NCBI RefSeq assembly: GCF_004795035.1
Contig: NZ_SSBK01000003.1
Coordinates: 303,875 to 367,874 of the forward strand
DNA length: 64,000 nucleotides
Reading direction: 5' to 3'
From: Streptomyces sp. A0958
GTDB lineage: Bacteria > Actinomycetota > Actinomycetes > Streptomycetales > Streptomycetaceae
Shown: piece after piece, positions 24,704 to 32,596 of the stretch
How the letters are laid out: each line of letters starts with the position of its first letter
How positions within the stretch are numbered: the first letter of the stretch is position 1
Position numbers and translations under genes: made by a program
Notes under the pieces: model-generated
The model's input: only the letters and a program-made list of their open reading frames with translations
The model's database searches: none
What the model was told of the DNA's origin: nothing

Positions 24704-26404
24704 TCAGCGTTGGCGGCGGACTTCCAGGGTGCGGAAGCGGTTGGAGACGAAGGCGCCGTCGCAGAGGGCTGCGTTTGCTGCTGGGTTGCCGCCTGAGCCG
24801 TGGAAGTCGGAGAAGGCTGCCGTCTGGTTGACGTAGACGCCGCCGGTGAGGTTCAGGGAGAGCTGGGCGGACTCGTCCAGGCAGACGTCCTCCACTGCGC
24901 GCTCCACCTCCTCGGACGTGGTGTACGCGCCGACCGTCATCGCTCCCTTTTCGCGGATCGTGCGGCGCAGGAGCTCCACGGCGTCCGCTGTCGAGTCGAC
25001 CGCTACGGCGAAGGAGACCGGGCCGAAGCACTCCGCGAGGTAGGGAGGTTCGTCGTCCGCCTTGGCGGCGTCGAGCTTCACGATCACGGGGGTGCGGACG
25101 GTGGCGTCCGGGAAGTCGGGGTTGGTCACCTCGCGTGAGGGCAGCACCACCTCACCCAGTTGGGCCGCGGCGTCGAGGCGGGCCTTCACGTCGGGGTTGA
25201 CCAGGGCGCCGAGCAGGCCGTTCGCGCGGGCGTCGTCGCCCAGGAGGCCGGTGACCGCGGCCGCGATGTCGCCGACTACGTCGTCGTACGTCTTGTCGCC
25301 GGCGTCCGTGGCGATGCCGACCCGGGGGATGAGCACGTTCTGCGGGGTGGTGCACATCTGGCCGCTGTACAGGGAGAACGAGAACGCGAGGTTGGCGAGC
25401 ATGCCGCGGTAGTCGTCGGTGGAGTCCACGAGGATCGTGTTGACGCCGGCCTTCTCCGTGTAGACCTGGGCCTGGCGGGCGTTGGTCTCCAGCCAGTCAC
25501 CGAATTCCGTGGACCCCGTGTAGTCGATGATCTTGATCTCGGGGCGGACCGCCAGCGTCTTGGCGATGCCCTCGCCCGGGCGCTCGGCGGCCAGGGCGAC
25601 GAGGTTGGGGTCGAAGCCCGCCTCGGTGAGCACTTCGCGCGCCAGTTGCACGGTGAGGGCAAGCGGGAGGACCGCGCGGGGGTGGGGCTTGACCAGGACC
25701 GGGTTGCCCGTGGCGAGGGAGGCGAAAAGGCCCGGGTAGCCGTTCCAGGTGGGGAAGGTGTTGCAGCCGATCAGCAGCGAGATGCCGCGGCCCGCCGGGG
25801 TGAACGTCTTGTGCAGCGCGAGCGGATCGCGCTTGCCCTGCGGCTTGGACCAGTCGGCGGTGCGGGGGACTCGCAGCTGCTCCTCGTACGCGTACGCGAC
25901 GGCTTCCAGGCCCCGGTCCTGTGCGTGCGGGCCGCCGGCCTGGAACGCCATCATGAAGGCCTGGCCGCTGGTGTGCATCACGGCATGGGCGAACTCGTGG
26001 GTGCGGGCGCTGATCCGCGCCAGGATCTCCAGACAGACCAGGGCCCTGGTCGCGGGGCCGGCCTCGCGCCAGGCGGGCATGCCCGCGCGCATCGCGGGGA
26101 GCAGGACGTCCAGGTCCGCGTGCGGATACTCGACGGCCAGCTCGGGGCCGTACGGAGAGACTTCCCCGCCCGTCCAGCCGTCGGTGCCCGGCTGGCCTAG
26201 GTCGATACGGGTGTGCAGCACGGCGTCGAAGGCCGCCTTGCCCTCGGCGGCGCCGAGGCTGCCGGGGGCGCCGCCCTCCCCGTATGCCTTCGGGTGCTCG
26301 GGATGCGGGGACCAGTAGTCCCGCGTGCGGATCGCTTCGAGGGCCCGGTCCAGTGTGGGGCGGTGCTTCTCGGACAGCAGGCGCGGGGAGAGCTCGGCGG
26401 CCAT
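24704..26404 (-). CDS. paaN: Phenylacetic acid degradation protein PaaN (aldehyde dehydrogenase family)
   Basis: A 566-residue member of the PaaN branch of the aldehyde dehydrogenase superfamily, associated with phenylacetate catabolism. The N-terminal 130 residues are a PaaN-specific extension. The Rossmann region contains GCNTFPTWNGYPGLFASLATGNPVLVKPHP, and the catalytic Cys is in YSGQMCTTPQNV. GTG/ATG choice: ATG 26404 with GAGGAG 10 bases upstream. In enteric bacteria the ring-opening aldehyde is handled by PaaZ, and PaaN is the proposed counterpart where PaaZ is absent. It is divergent from a TetR gene across a gap bearing a PaaR-like box. Confidence 0.92.
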   Translation of the reverse strand: MAAELSPRLLSEKHRPTLDRALEAIRTRDYWSPHPEHPKAYGEGGAPGSLGAAEGKAAFDAVLHTRIDLGQPGTDGWTGGEVSPYGPELAVEYPHADLDVLLPAMRAGMPAWREAGPATRALVCLEILARISARTHEFAHAVMHTSGQAFMMAFQAGGPHAQDRGLEAVAYAYEEQLRVPRTADWSKPQGKRDPLALHKTFTPAGRGISLLIGCNTFPTWNGYPGLFASLATGNPVLVKPHPRAVLPLALTVQLAREVLTEAGFDPNLVALAAERPGEGIAKTLAVRPEIKIIDYTGSTEFGDWLETNARQAQVYTEKAGVNTILVDSTDDYRGMLANLAFSFSLYSGQMCTTPQNVLIPRVGIATDAGDKTYDDVVGDIAAAVTGLLGDDARANGLLGALVNPDVKARLDAAAQLGEVVLPSREVTNPDFPDATVRTPVIVKLDAAKADDEPPYLAECFGPVSFAVAVDSTADAVELLRRTIREKGAMTVGAYTTSEEVERAVEDVCLDESAQLSLNLTGGVYVNQTAAFSDFHGSGGNPAANAALCDGAFVSNRFRTLEVRRQR

Positions 26405-26458
26405 GACGGACCAACTCCTCATCGAGCTGGGCAGGGACGGGCGGACAGAGTTAGAGTA

Positions 26459-26476
26459 ACCGAACGATCGGTCGGG
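26459..26476. promoter_or_regulatory. PaaR-like operator between paaN and tetR gene
   Basis: ACCGAACGATCGGTCGGG contains the near-palindrome CCGAACGATCGGTCGG at 26460-26475. It is the reverse complement of the paaA box at 21397-21412 at 15 or 16 of 16 positions. It is centred between the two divergent starts (about 56 and 53 bases away), suited to joint repression. Confidence 0.75.
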
Positions 26477-26496
26477 ACAAGGGGGCCCACGAAACC

Positions 26497-26505
26497 TGTG
26501 GACAA
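26497..26505 (-). promoter_or_regulatory. DnaA-box-like nonamer near paaN
   Basis: TGTGGACAA, the reverse complement of TTGTCCACA, is the preferred Streptomyces DnaA box. It is flanked by CC and CTCG and lies 22 bases from the PaaR-like box. Confidence 0.5.
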
Positions 26506-26527
26506 CTCGTAGGGGAGGATCGCGGGC

Positions 26528-27130
26528 ATGACCACGGCCAAGCGGGACACGTACACACCGGAGACTCTGCTGACCGTCGCCGTCCGTGTCTTCAACGAGC
26601 GCGGTTACGACGGAACGTCCATGGAGCACCTGTCGAAGGCGGCGGGCATCTCCAAGTCGTCCATCTACCACCATGTCGCGGGCAAGGAAGAACTGCTGCG
26701 CCGGGCGGTCAGCCGGGCCCTGGACGGGCTGTTCGAGATCCTCGACGAGTCGGGGGCGGTGCGGGGCCGCGCGATCGAGCGGGTCGAGTACGTCACGCGT
26801 CGCACGGTCGAAGTGCTGATAGCCGAACTGCCCTACGTCACGCTGCTGCTGCGGGTGCGGGGCAATACGAAGACCGAGCGCTGGGCCCTGGAGCGGCGGC
26901 GCGAGTTCGACCAGCGGGTCGCCGAACTGCTCAAGGCGGCCGTCGCGGACGGCGATCTCCGCTCCGACGTGGACATACGACTCGCGACGCGGCTCCTGTT
27001 CGGCATGGTCAACTCCTTGGTGGAGTGGTACCGGCCGTTGCCCGACGGGGGCGCGGAAGGGGAACGGCTCGCGGACACCGTGGTGCAGCTGGCCTTCGAC
27101 GGCATGAAGTCCGGTTCGTCGAGCCGTTGA
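26528..27130 (+). CDS. TetR-family regulator, probable PaaR
   Basis: A 200-residue TetR protein. The N-terminal helix-turn-helix reads RVFNERGYDGTSMEHLSKAAGISKSSIYHHVAGKEELL, and the C-terminal helical half is the ligand and dimer domain. The ATG follows GGGGAGG at 9 bases. Divergent orientation to paaN and the shared palindromes at three promoters point to a PaaR-type repressor relieved by phenylacetyl-CoA (inference by analogy with Corynebacterium and Thermus PaaR). Its own promoter overlaps the operator, implying autoregulation. Confidence 0.87.
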   Translation: MTTAKRDTYTPETLLTVAVRVFNERGYDGTSMEHLSKAAGISKSSIYHHVAGKEELLRRAVSRALDGLFEILDESGAVRGRAIERVEYVTRRTVEVLIAELPYVTLLLRVRGNTKTERWALERRREFDQRVAELLKAAVADGDLRSDVDIRLATRLLFGMVNSLVEWYRPLPDGGAEGERLADTVVQLAFDGMKSGSSSR

Positions 27131-27141
27131 CCACCGCGTAG

Positions 27142-27297
27142 GTCCAGACCGGTACCGCGCCGTGGCCGCTGCGCTCCGCCGTCGTCGCGCTCTCCGCCCC
27201 GGCGCAGTACACCGATACGGACGCGCTGCTTGCCGTGTCCGAGCTGATGCGCCCGTGCCCCCGCAGCCCCCTGGTACGTGTCCACGCGGCCTCGTAG
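27142..27297 (+). other. Short orphan open segment, possible gene remnant
   Basis: This 51-codon segment between the TetR and Lrp genes has coding-like composition (including WPLRSAVVALSAPAQY) and ends at TAG 27295. In-frame TAG at 27139 closes it on the left and there is no ribosome-binding site. It may be the 3' remnant of a decayed gene. I do not recognise the family. Confidence 0.25.
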
Positions 27298-27305
27298 GTC
27301 TCCGG

Positions 27306-27827
27306 TCAGGTGAGTTCCGCGGGGCGGTCCGCGCCGGGGGCCAGGTCCGTTTCCTCGAACACCAGTAGCGTGCGGGTGGACAGCACCTCCGGAATGGCTT
27401 GAATTCGGGTCAGCACCAGCTCGCGCAGTGTCCGGTTGTCCGGTGTGTGCACCAGGAGCAGCACGTCGAAATCGCCGCTGACCAGCGCGATGTGTGTGGC
27501 GCCCGGCAGAGCCTGGAGCTGTTCGCGGACGGTGCGCCAGGAGTTCTGGACGATCTTGAGCGTGATGTACGCGGAAGCGCCCTGCCCCGCCCGCTCGTGG
27601 TCCACACGCGCGCTGAACCCCCGGATCACGCCGTCCTCGATGAGCCGGTTGATCCGCGCGTAGGCGTTGGCGCGCGATACGTGGACGCGGTCGGCCACCG
27701 ACCGTATCGAGGCGCGGCCGTCCGTCTGGAGCAGTCGCAGGATGGCGCGGTCGATGGCGTCCAGCGGGCGCGCCGGGGGAAGTCGGCCGGGCTCCTCGGC
27801 CCCGTCGGCCATTTGTTCAGCTGGCAT
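27306..27827 (-). CDS. bkdR: Lrp/AsnC-family regulator, BkdR-like
   Basis: A 173-residue feast/famine regulator with an N-terminal helix-turn-helix (LDAIDRAILRLLQTDGRASIRSVADRVHVSRANAYARI) and a C-terminal RAM ligand domain (IALVSGDFDVLLLVHTPD). ATG 27827 has GGGGAGG 9 bases upstream. It is divergent from a branched-chain 2-oxoacid dehydrogenase operon, the arrangement of BkdR-type regulators in Streptomyces and Pseudomonas. The 201-base gap contains candidate operators. Amino-acid effector is inferred from the family. Confidence 0.9.
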   Translation of the reverse strand: MPAEQMADGAEEPGRLPPARPLDAIDRAILRLLQTDGRASIRSVADRVHVSRANAYARINRLIEDGVIRGFSARVDHERAGQGASAYITLKIVQNSWRTVREQLQALPGATHIALVSGDFDVLLLVHTPDNRTLRELVLTRIQAIPEVLSTRTLLVFEETDLAPGADRPAELT

Positions 27828-27872
27828 GTTCCCGTGCCTCCCCGTCCTGGACGACCTGTTCCCATCCCAGGC

Positions 27873-27894
27873 TGTGGAGAACCGTTTGTCCACA
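27873..27894. promoter_or_regulatory. Inverted pair of DnaA-box-like nonamers
   Basis: TTGTCCACA (27886-27894, plus strand, perfect Streptomyces box) faces TGTGGAGAA (27873-27881, relaxed box on the minus strand) with 4 bases between. They are in the gap between the Lrp gene and E1alpha, 36 bases from a PaaR-like box. Confidence 0.5.
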
Positions 27895-27928
27895 GGCTGG
27901 CGGTGCCTGTAGCCAAAATGCGCTCGCG

Positions 27929-27945
27929 ACCGAACAATCGGTAGG
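27929..27945. promoter_or_regulatory. Third PaaR-like box, upstream of the 2-oxoacid dehydrogenase operon
   Basis: ACCGAACAATCGGTAGG matches the 26460 box at 14 of 16 core positions (CCGAACAATCGGTAGG against CCGAACGATCGGTCGG). Symmetry is weaker than in the other two. A separate AT-rich palindrome CGATATATCG (27980-27989) nearer E1alpha could be a promoter or Lrp site. Confidence 0.55.
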
Positions 27946-28028
27946 TGAGGCGCGCCACACTCGCGCCTTGTGCCGTTTTCGATATATCGCCATATTTCGA
28001 CACCGTTCGATGCTCGGAGGTGCCTGTC

Positions 28029-29192
28029 ATGACGGTCCAAGAGCTGCCCGGCGCGGCCGCCTACCGGCCCACGCCGCCCCCGGCCTGGAAGCCGCTCACC
28101 GATCCCGCACCGCTGCTCCCGGACCCCGAGCCGTACCGGGTGCTCGGTACGGAAGCCGTGGCCGACGCGGACCCGGAGCTGCTGCGGCGGCTCCACACCG
28201 AGCTCGTGCGCGGCCGGCGGTTCAACGCCCAGGCGACGGCCCTCACCAAGCAGGGCAGGCTGGCGGTCTATCCGTCGAGCACGGGCCAGGAGGCGTGCGA
28301 GATCGCGGCGGCCCTGGTGCTGGAGGAGCGGGACTGGCTCTTCCCCAGTTACCGCGACACCCTCGCGGCCGTGGCGAGGGGCCTGGACCCGGTCGAGGCG
28401 CTGACGCTGCTGCGCGGCGACCGGCACACCGGATACGACCCGCGCGAGCACCGCATCGCCCCGCTCTGCACCCCGCTCGCCACCCAGCTGCCGCACGCGG
28501 TGGGCCTGGCCCACGCGGCACGGCTCAAGGGCGACGACGTGGTCGCGCTCGCCATGGTCGGCGACGGCGGCACCAGCGAGGGCGATTTCCACGAGGCGCT
28601 GAACTTCGCGGCCGTCTGGCGGGCCCCGGTCGTCTTCCTCGTACAGAACAACGGCTTCGCCATCTCCGTGCCCCTGGCCAAGCAGACCGCGGCCCCGTCC
28701 CTGGCGCACAAGGCCGTGGGGTACGGAATGCCCGGCCGGCTGGTCGACGGCAACGACGCGGTGGCGGTGCACCAGGTGCTCTCCGAGGCCGTCGAGCGGG
28801 CCAGGAGCGGCGGCGGGCCGACGCTGGTCGAGGCGGTGACGTACCGCATGGACGCCCATACGAACGCCGACGACGCGACCCGCTACCGCGGTGACAGCGA
28901 GGTCGAGGCCTGGCGGGCCCACGATCCGGTGCAGCTGCTGGAGCGCGAGCTGACCGGGCGCGGGCTGCTCGACGACGACGGCATCGAGGAGGCGCGGGTG
29001 GCCGCGGAGCGGATGGCGGCGGGGCTGCGCGAGCGGATGAACGCGGACCCGGTGCTCGACCCGATGGACCTCTTCACCCATGTGTACGCGGAGCAGACGA
29101 CGCAGTTGCGCGAGCAGGCGGACCGCCTGCGCGGTGAGCTGGACGCGGAGCACGACCAGCACGGCACGGACGACGGGGGAGCAGCCCGATGA
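28029..29192 (+). CDS. bkdA: Branched-chain 2-oxoacid dehydrogenase E1 alpha (set 1)
   Basis: Thiamine-diphosphate-dependent E1 alpha subunit of 387 residues that decarboxylates a 2-oxoacid, probably from Val/Leu/Ile. The ThDP motif GDGGTSEGDFHEALNFAAVWRAP...NN is present, and LFPSYRDTLAAVARG and TYRMDAHTNADDATRYR match the BCKDH/PDH alpha family. ATG 28029 has GGAGGTG 7 bases upstream. It overlaps E1beta by 4 bases. A second, better-conserved set starts at 49571. Pyruvate dehydrogenase annotation is possible, but the BkdR-like neighbour supports branched-chain substrates feeding fatty-acid and polyketide starters. Confidence 0.9.
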   Translation: MTVQELPGAAAYRPTPPPAWKPLTDPAPLLPDPEPYRVLGTEAVADADPELLRRLHTELVRGRRFNAQATALTKQGRLAVYPSSTGQEACEIAAALVLEERDWLFPSYRDTLAAVARGLDPVEALTLLRGDRHTGYDPREHRIAPLCTPLATQLPHAVGLAHAARLKGDDVVALAMVGDGGTSEGDFHEALNFAAVWRAPVVFLVQNNGFAISVPLAKQTAAPSLAHKAVGYGMPGRLVDGNDAVAVHQVLSEAVERARSGGGPTLVEAVTYRMDAHTNADDATRYRGDSEVEAWRAHDPVQLLERELTGRGLLDDDGIEEARVAAERMAAGLRERMNADPVLDPMDLFTHVYAEQTTQLREQADRLRGELDAEHDQHGTDDGGAAR

Positions 29193-30220
29193 CCACGGCA
29201 GCGGCGACGGCCGGGGAGCGGACCGCGAGGGCCAAGCCCGCCACGATGGCGCAGGCCCTGGGGCGTGCGCTGCGCGACTCGATGGCCGAGGACCCCTCGG
29301 TGCACGTCCTCGGTGAGGACGTCGGGACGCTCGGCGGAGTCTTCCGGATCACCGACGGCCTGGCGAAGGAGTTCGGCGACGAACGTTGCACGGACACCCC
29401 GCTGGCCGAGGCGGGCATCCTCGGGGCGGCGGTCGGCATGGCGATGTACGGGCTGCGGCCCGTGGTCGAGATGCAGTTCGACGCCTTCGCCTACCCGGCG
29501 TTCGAGCAGCTCATCAGCCATGTCGCCAAGATGCGGAACCGGACCGGGGGCGCGATGCCGCTGCCGATCACCGTACGGGTGCCCTACGGCGGCGGCATCG
29601 GGGGCGTCGAGCACCACAGCGACTCCTCGGAGGCGTACTACATGGCGACTCCCGGTCTCCACGTCGTCACGCCGGCCACGGTCGAGGACGCGTACGGGCT
29701 GCTGCGGGCCTCGATCGCCTCGGACGACCCGGTGGTCTTCCTGGAACCGAAGCGCCTGTACTGGTCGAAGGCGGACTGGTCGCCGCAGGAGCCCGCAGCC
29801 GTGGAGCCCATCGGGCGGGCCGTCGTACGCCGTCCCGGCCGCAGCGCCACGCTGATCACGTACGGGCCGTCCCTGCCGGTCTGCATGGAGGCCGCACAGG
29901 CCGCTGTCGAGGAGGGCTGGGACCTCGAAGTCGTCGACCTGCGCTCGCTGGTGCCGTTCGACGACGAGACCGTCGCCGCCTCGGTGCGCCGCACCGGGCG
30001 CGCGGTCGTCGTCCATGAATCCACCGGCTTCGGGGGCCCCGGCGGGGAGATCGCGGCCCGGATCACCGAGCGGTGTTTCCACCACTTGGAGGCGCCGGTG
30101 CTGCGTGTCGCCGGATTCGACATCCCGTATCCGCCGCCGATGCAGGAGCGCCACCACCTTCCCGGCGTGGACAGGGTGCTCGACGCCGTCGCGCGGCTGC
30201 AGTGGGAGGCGGAGAACTGA
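29189..30220 (+). CDS. bkdB: Branched-chain 2-oxoacid dehydrogenase E1 beta (set 1)
   Basis: E1 beta subunit of 343 residues that completes the ThDP pocket with E1 alpha. Conserved blocks are LGEDVGTLGGVFRITDGL, DTPLAEAGILGAAVGMAMYGLRPVVEMQF and RVPYGGGIGGVEHHSDS, and C-terminal VVVHESTGFGGPGGEIAARI. It overlaps E1alpha by 4 bases and the E2 start by 1 base. Order and spacing fit an E1a-E1b-E2 operon. No E3 is encoded here, so a lipoamide dehydrogenase elsewhere would be shared. Confidence 0.93.
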   Translation: MTTAAATAGERTARAKPATMAQALGRALRDSMAEDPSVHVLGEDVGTLGGVFRITDGLAKEFGDERCTDTPLAEAGILGAAVGMAMYGLRPVVEMQFDAFAYPAFEQLISHVAKMRNRTGGAMPLPITVRVPYGGGIGGVEHHSDSSEAYYMATPGLHVVTPATVEDAYGLLRASIASDDPVVFLEPKRLYWSKADWSPQEPAAVEPIGRAVVRRPGRSATLITYGPSLPVCMEAAQAAVEEGWDLEVVDLRSLVPFDDETVAASVRRTGRAVVVHESTGFGGPGGEIAARITERCFHHLEAPVLRVAGFDIPYPPPMQERHHLPGVDRVLDAVARLQWEAEN

Positions 30221-31608
30221 TGGCCCAGGTGCTTGAGTTCAAGCTGCCGGACCTCGGCGAGGGGCTGACCGAGGCCGAGATCGTGCGCTGGCTGGTGGAG
30301 GTCGGAGACGTCGTCGCCATCGACCAGCCCGTCGTCGAGGTCGAAACGGCCAAGGCGATGGTGGAGGTGCCGTGCCCGTACGGGGGTGTGGTGACCGCCC
30401 GGTTCGGTGACGAGGGCACGGAGCTTCCGGTCGGGTCGCCGTTGCTGACGGTGGCGGTCGGGTCGTCCGGGGAGGCCTCGGGGGAGACCGATTCCGCGAC
30501 CGGTGCGGCTGACGCCGAGCCCGCGGCGGCGGATTCCGGCTCCGGCTCCGGGTCCGGGAACGTGCTGGTGGGGTACGGGACCGGGGCGCCGCCGGTGCGT
30601 CGCCGGAGGGTGCGGCCGGAGGCGCTGAAGGCGGCCGGTGCGCCGCCTGCCGCGAGTGCGGTGGCTCCTGCGGCGGCTTCCTCCGGCGCCTCGTCCGCTG
30701 GTCCCGAGCGGGTGTTGGGGCCGGTCGCCGTTGTGTCGCCGCTGGTGCGCAGGCTCGCGCGCCAGCACGACCTGGATCTGCGCCGGCTCTCCGGATCGGG
30801 CCCCGACGGGCTGATCCTGAGGGCCGATGTCGAGTCCGCCATCCGGTCCGCCGCCGAGGCACCGGCGGCGGCACCCGCGGTGCCGGACGAGGCGTCCGTA
30901 CGTTCCGCCGGCGAGCGGATTCCGCTGCGCGGGGTGCGTGGCGCGGTCGCCGACAAACTGAGCCGCAGCCGCCGGGAGATCCCCGACGCCACCTGCTGGG
31001 TCGATGCCGACGCGACCGAGCTGATGGCCGCGAGGGCGGCGATGAACAGCGCGGGCGGACCCGGAGCCGGCCCCAAGGTGTCGGTGCTCGCCCTGCTCGC
31101 CCGGATCTGTACGGCGGCCCTGGCCCGCTACCCGGAGCTCAACTCCACGGTGGACCAGGAGGCGCGCGAGATCGTACGGCTGCCGCAGGTGCACCTCGGG
31201 TTCGCGGCCCAGACCGAGCGGGGCCTGGTCGTCCCGGTCGTACGGGACGCCCATGCGCGCAACACGGAGTCGATCGGTGCGGAGATCACCCGGCTGACCG
31301 AGGCGGCCAGAACGGGGACGCTGAAGCCGGCGGAGCTGACCGGCGGCACGTTCACGCTCAACAACTACGGGGTGTTCGGGGTCGACGGATCGACGCCGAT
31401 CATCAACCACCCGGAGGCGGCGATGCTCGGTGTCGGCCGCATCGTCCCCAAGCCGTGGGTGTACGAGGGGCAGCTCGCGGTGCGCCAGGTCGTCCAGCTG
31501 TCTCTGACCTTCGACCACCGGGTCTGCGACGGCGGCACCGCCGGGGGCTTCCTGCGTCATGTGGCCGACTGCGTGGAGCAGCCCGCGTTGCTCCTGCGGA
31601 GTCTGTAG
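30220..31608 (+). CDS. bkdC: Branched-chain 2-oxoacid dehydrogenase E2 dihydrolipoyl acyltransferase (set 1)
   Basis: A 462-residue E2 core protein. An N-terminal lipoyl domain carries the lipoylated Lys45 in VETAKAMVEV; a Ser/Gly/Ala-rich flexible linker contains a GSGSGSGN stretch; a peripheral-subunit-binding domain follows (SPLVRRLARQHDLDLRRLSGSGPDGLI); and the catalytic acyltransferase domain ends with the active-site DHRVCDGG (HxxxDG). The start is ATG 30220 sharing one base with the E1beta stop. There is only one lipoyl domain. It is the last gene of the set-1 operon. Confidence 0.93.
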   Translation: MAQVLEFKLPDLGEGLTEAEIVRWLVEVGDVVAIDQPVVEVETAKAMVEVPCPYGGVVTARFGDEGTELPVGSPLLTVAVGSSGEASGETDSATGAADAEPAAADSGSGSGSGNVLVGYGTGAPPVRRRRVRPEALKAAGAPPAASAVAPAAASSGASSAGPERVLGPVAVVSPLVRRLARQHDLDLRRLSGSGPDGLILRADVESAIRSAAEAPAAAPAVPDEASVRSAGERIPLRGVRGAVADKLSRSRREIPDATCWVDADATELMAARAAMNSAGGPGAGPKVSVLALLARICTAALARYPELNSTVDQEAREIVRLPQVHLGFAAQTERGLVVPVVRDAHARNTESIGAEITRLTEAARTGTLKPAELTGGTFTLNNYGVFGVDGSTPIINHPEAAMLGVGRIVPKPWVYEGQLAVRQVVQLSLTFDHRVCDGGTAGGFLRHVADCVEQPALLLRSL

Positions 31609-31744
31609 ACGCGGACCAGACGCGGGCCCGGCGGGGCGGCAGAAGCGGCGGGAGCGGGGGCCCGGCGGGAGCGGGCGGGGCGGTGAGGCCGTGGTTCCGT
31701 CACCTGCCGGGGGTACGGCGTGGCGGGCCCCGCATACTCGGGGC

Positions 31745-32596
31745 ATGACCGCCTACGACGCCATCGTTCTCGCCGGAGGAGCCGCCAAGCGGCTGGGCGG
31801 TGCCGACAAGCCCGGGCTGCGGGTCGGTGGCCGGGCGTTGCTCGACCGCGTGCTCGCCGCCTGCGCCGACGCCGGGTCCACCGTGGTGGTGGGCGGCCGG
31901 CGGCCCACCGTGCGCGCGGTGACCTGGGCGCGCGAAGAACCGCACGGTGGCGGGCCGTTGGCGGCGCTCGGTGCGGGGGTGCGGCACACGTCGGCGGGGT
32001 ACGTTCTCGTGCTCTCCGCCGATCTGCCGTTCCTGGGGCCCGATACGGTGCGCGCGCTGCTGGCGGCCTCCGGCCCGGGAGCCGGCGTCGACGGCGCCCT
32101 CTGCACCGACGAGGACGGGCGCGACCAGCCGCTGGTCGCCGTCTACCGGGCGGAGCCGTTGCGCCGCGAACTGGCGCTGCTCGCCGCCGAGCACGGCGGT
32201 CTGGCCGGGCTGCCCCTGCGGCTGCTCACGCACGAGCTGACGCTGTGCCGGGTACCGGCGGGGCCGCTCGCCTCGTTCGACTGCGACACCTGGGAGGACA
32301 TTGCTTCGGCCCGGGCCCGGATCAGAGAACATGGGACCGTGCTGGATGAATGGATCACCGCAGTCAAGGATGAACTCGGCATCGACCTCGACGTCGACAC
32401 CGGCCTCCTGCTCGACCTCGCCCGTGACGCCGCGCATGGCGTCGCCCGCCCCGCCGCACCCCTGACGACCTTCCTCGTCGGATACGCGGCCGCGAAGGCG
32501 AGCGGCGACGGCGGCGGGCCCGAGGCGGTGGCGGAGGCCGCCCGCAAGGCGGCGGCACTCGCGCTCCGGTGGGCGGACGAGACCGGGTCGCCGTGA
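31745..32596 (+). CDS. mobA: MobA-like molybdopterin nucleotidyltransferase fused to DUF6457
   Basis: Molybdenum-cofactor guanylyltransferase-type enzyme of 283 residues. The N-terminal NTP-transferase domain (residues 1-195) has LAGGAAKRLGGADKP and LSADLPFLGPDTV motifs, typical of MobA, which attaches GMP to Mo-molybdopterin. The C-terminal 80 residues (LDEWITAVKDELGIDLD...) form DUF6457, a small helical domain of unknown role that also occurs alone beside such genes. The stop overlaps the moeA GTG by 4 bases. No strong ribosome-binding site precedes ATG 31745, so leaderless initiation is possible. Confidence 0.88.
   Translation: MTAYDAIVLAGGAAKRLGGADKPGLRVGGRALLDRVLAACADAGSTVVVGGRRPTVRAVTWAREEPHGGGPLAALGAGVRHTSAGYVLVLSADLPFLGPDTVRALLAASGPGAGVDGALCTDEDGRDQPLVAVYRAEPLRRELALLAAEHGGLAGLPLRLLTHELTLCRVPAGPLASFDCDTWEDIASARARIREHGTVLDEWITAVKDELGIDLDVDTGLLLDLARDAAHGVARPAAPLTTFLVGYAAAKASGDGGGPEAVAEAARKAAALALRWADETGSP

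Noticed and set aside
29638..31746. Long minus-strand open frame opposite E1beta and E2
   Set aside because: The plus-strand E1beta and E2 have active-site motifs. The reverse frame is low-complexity and lacks a start signal.
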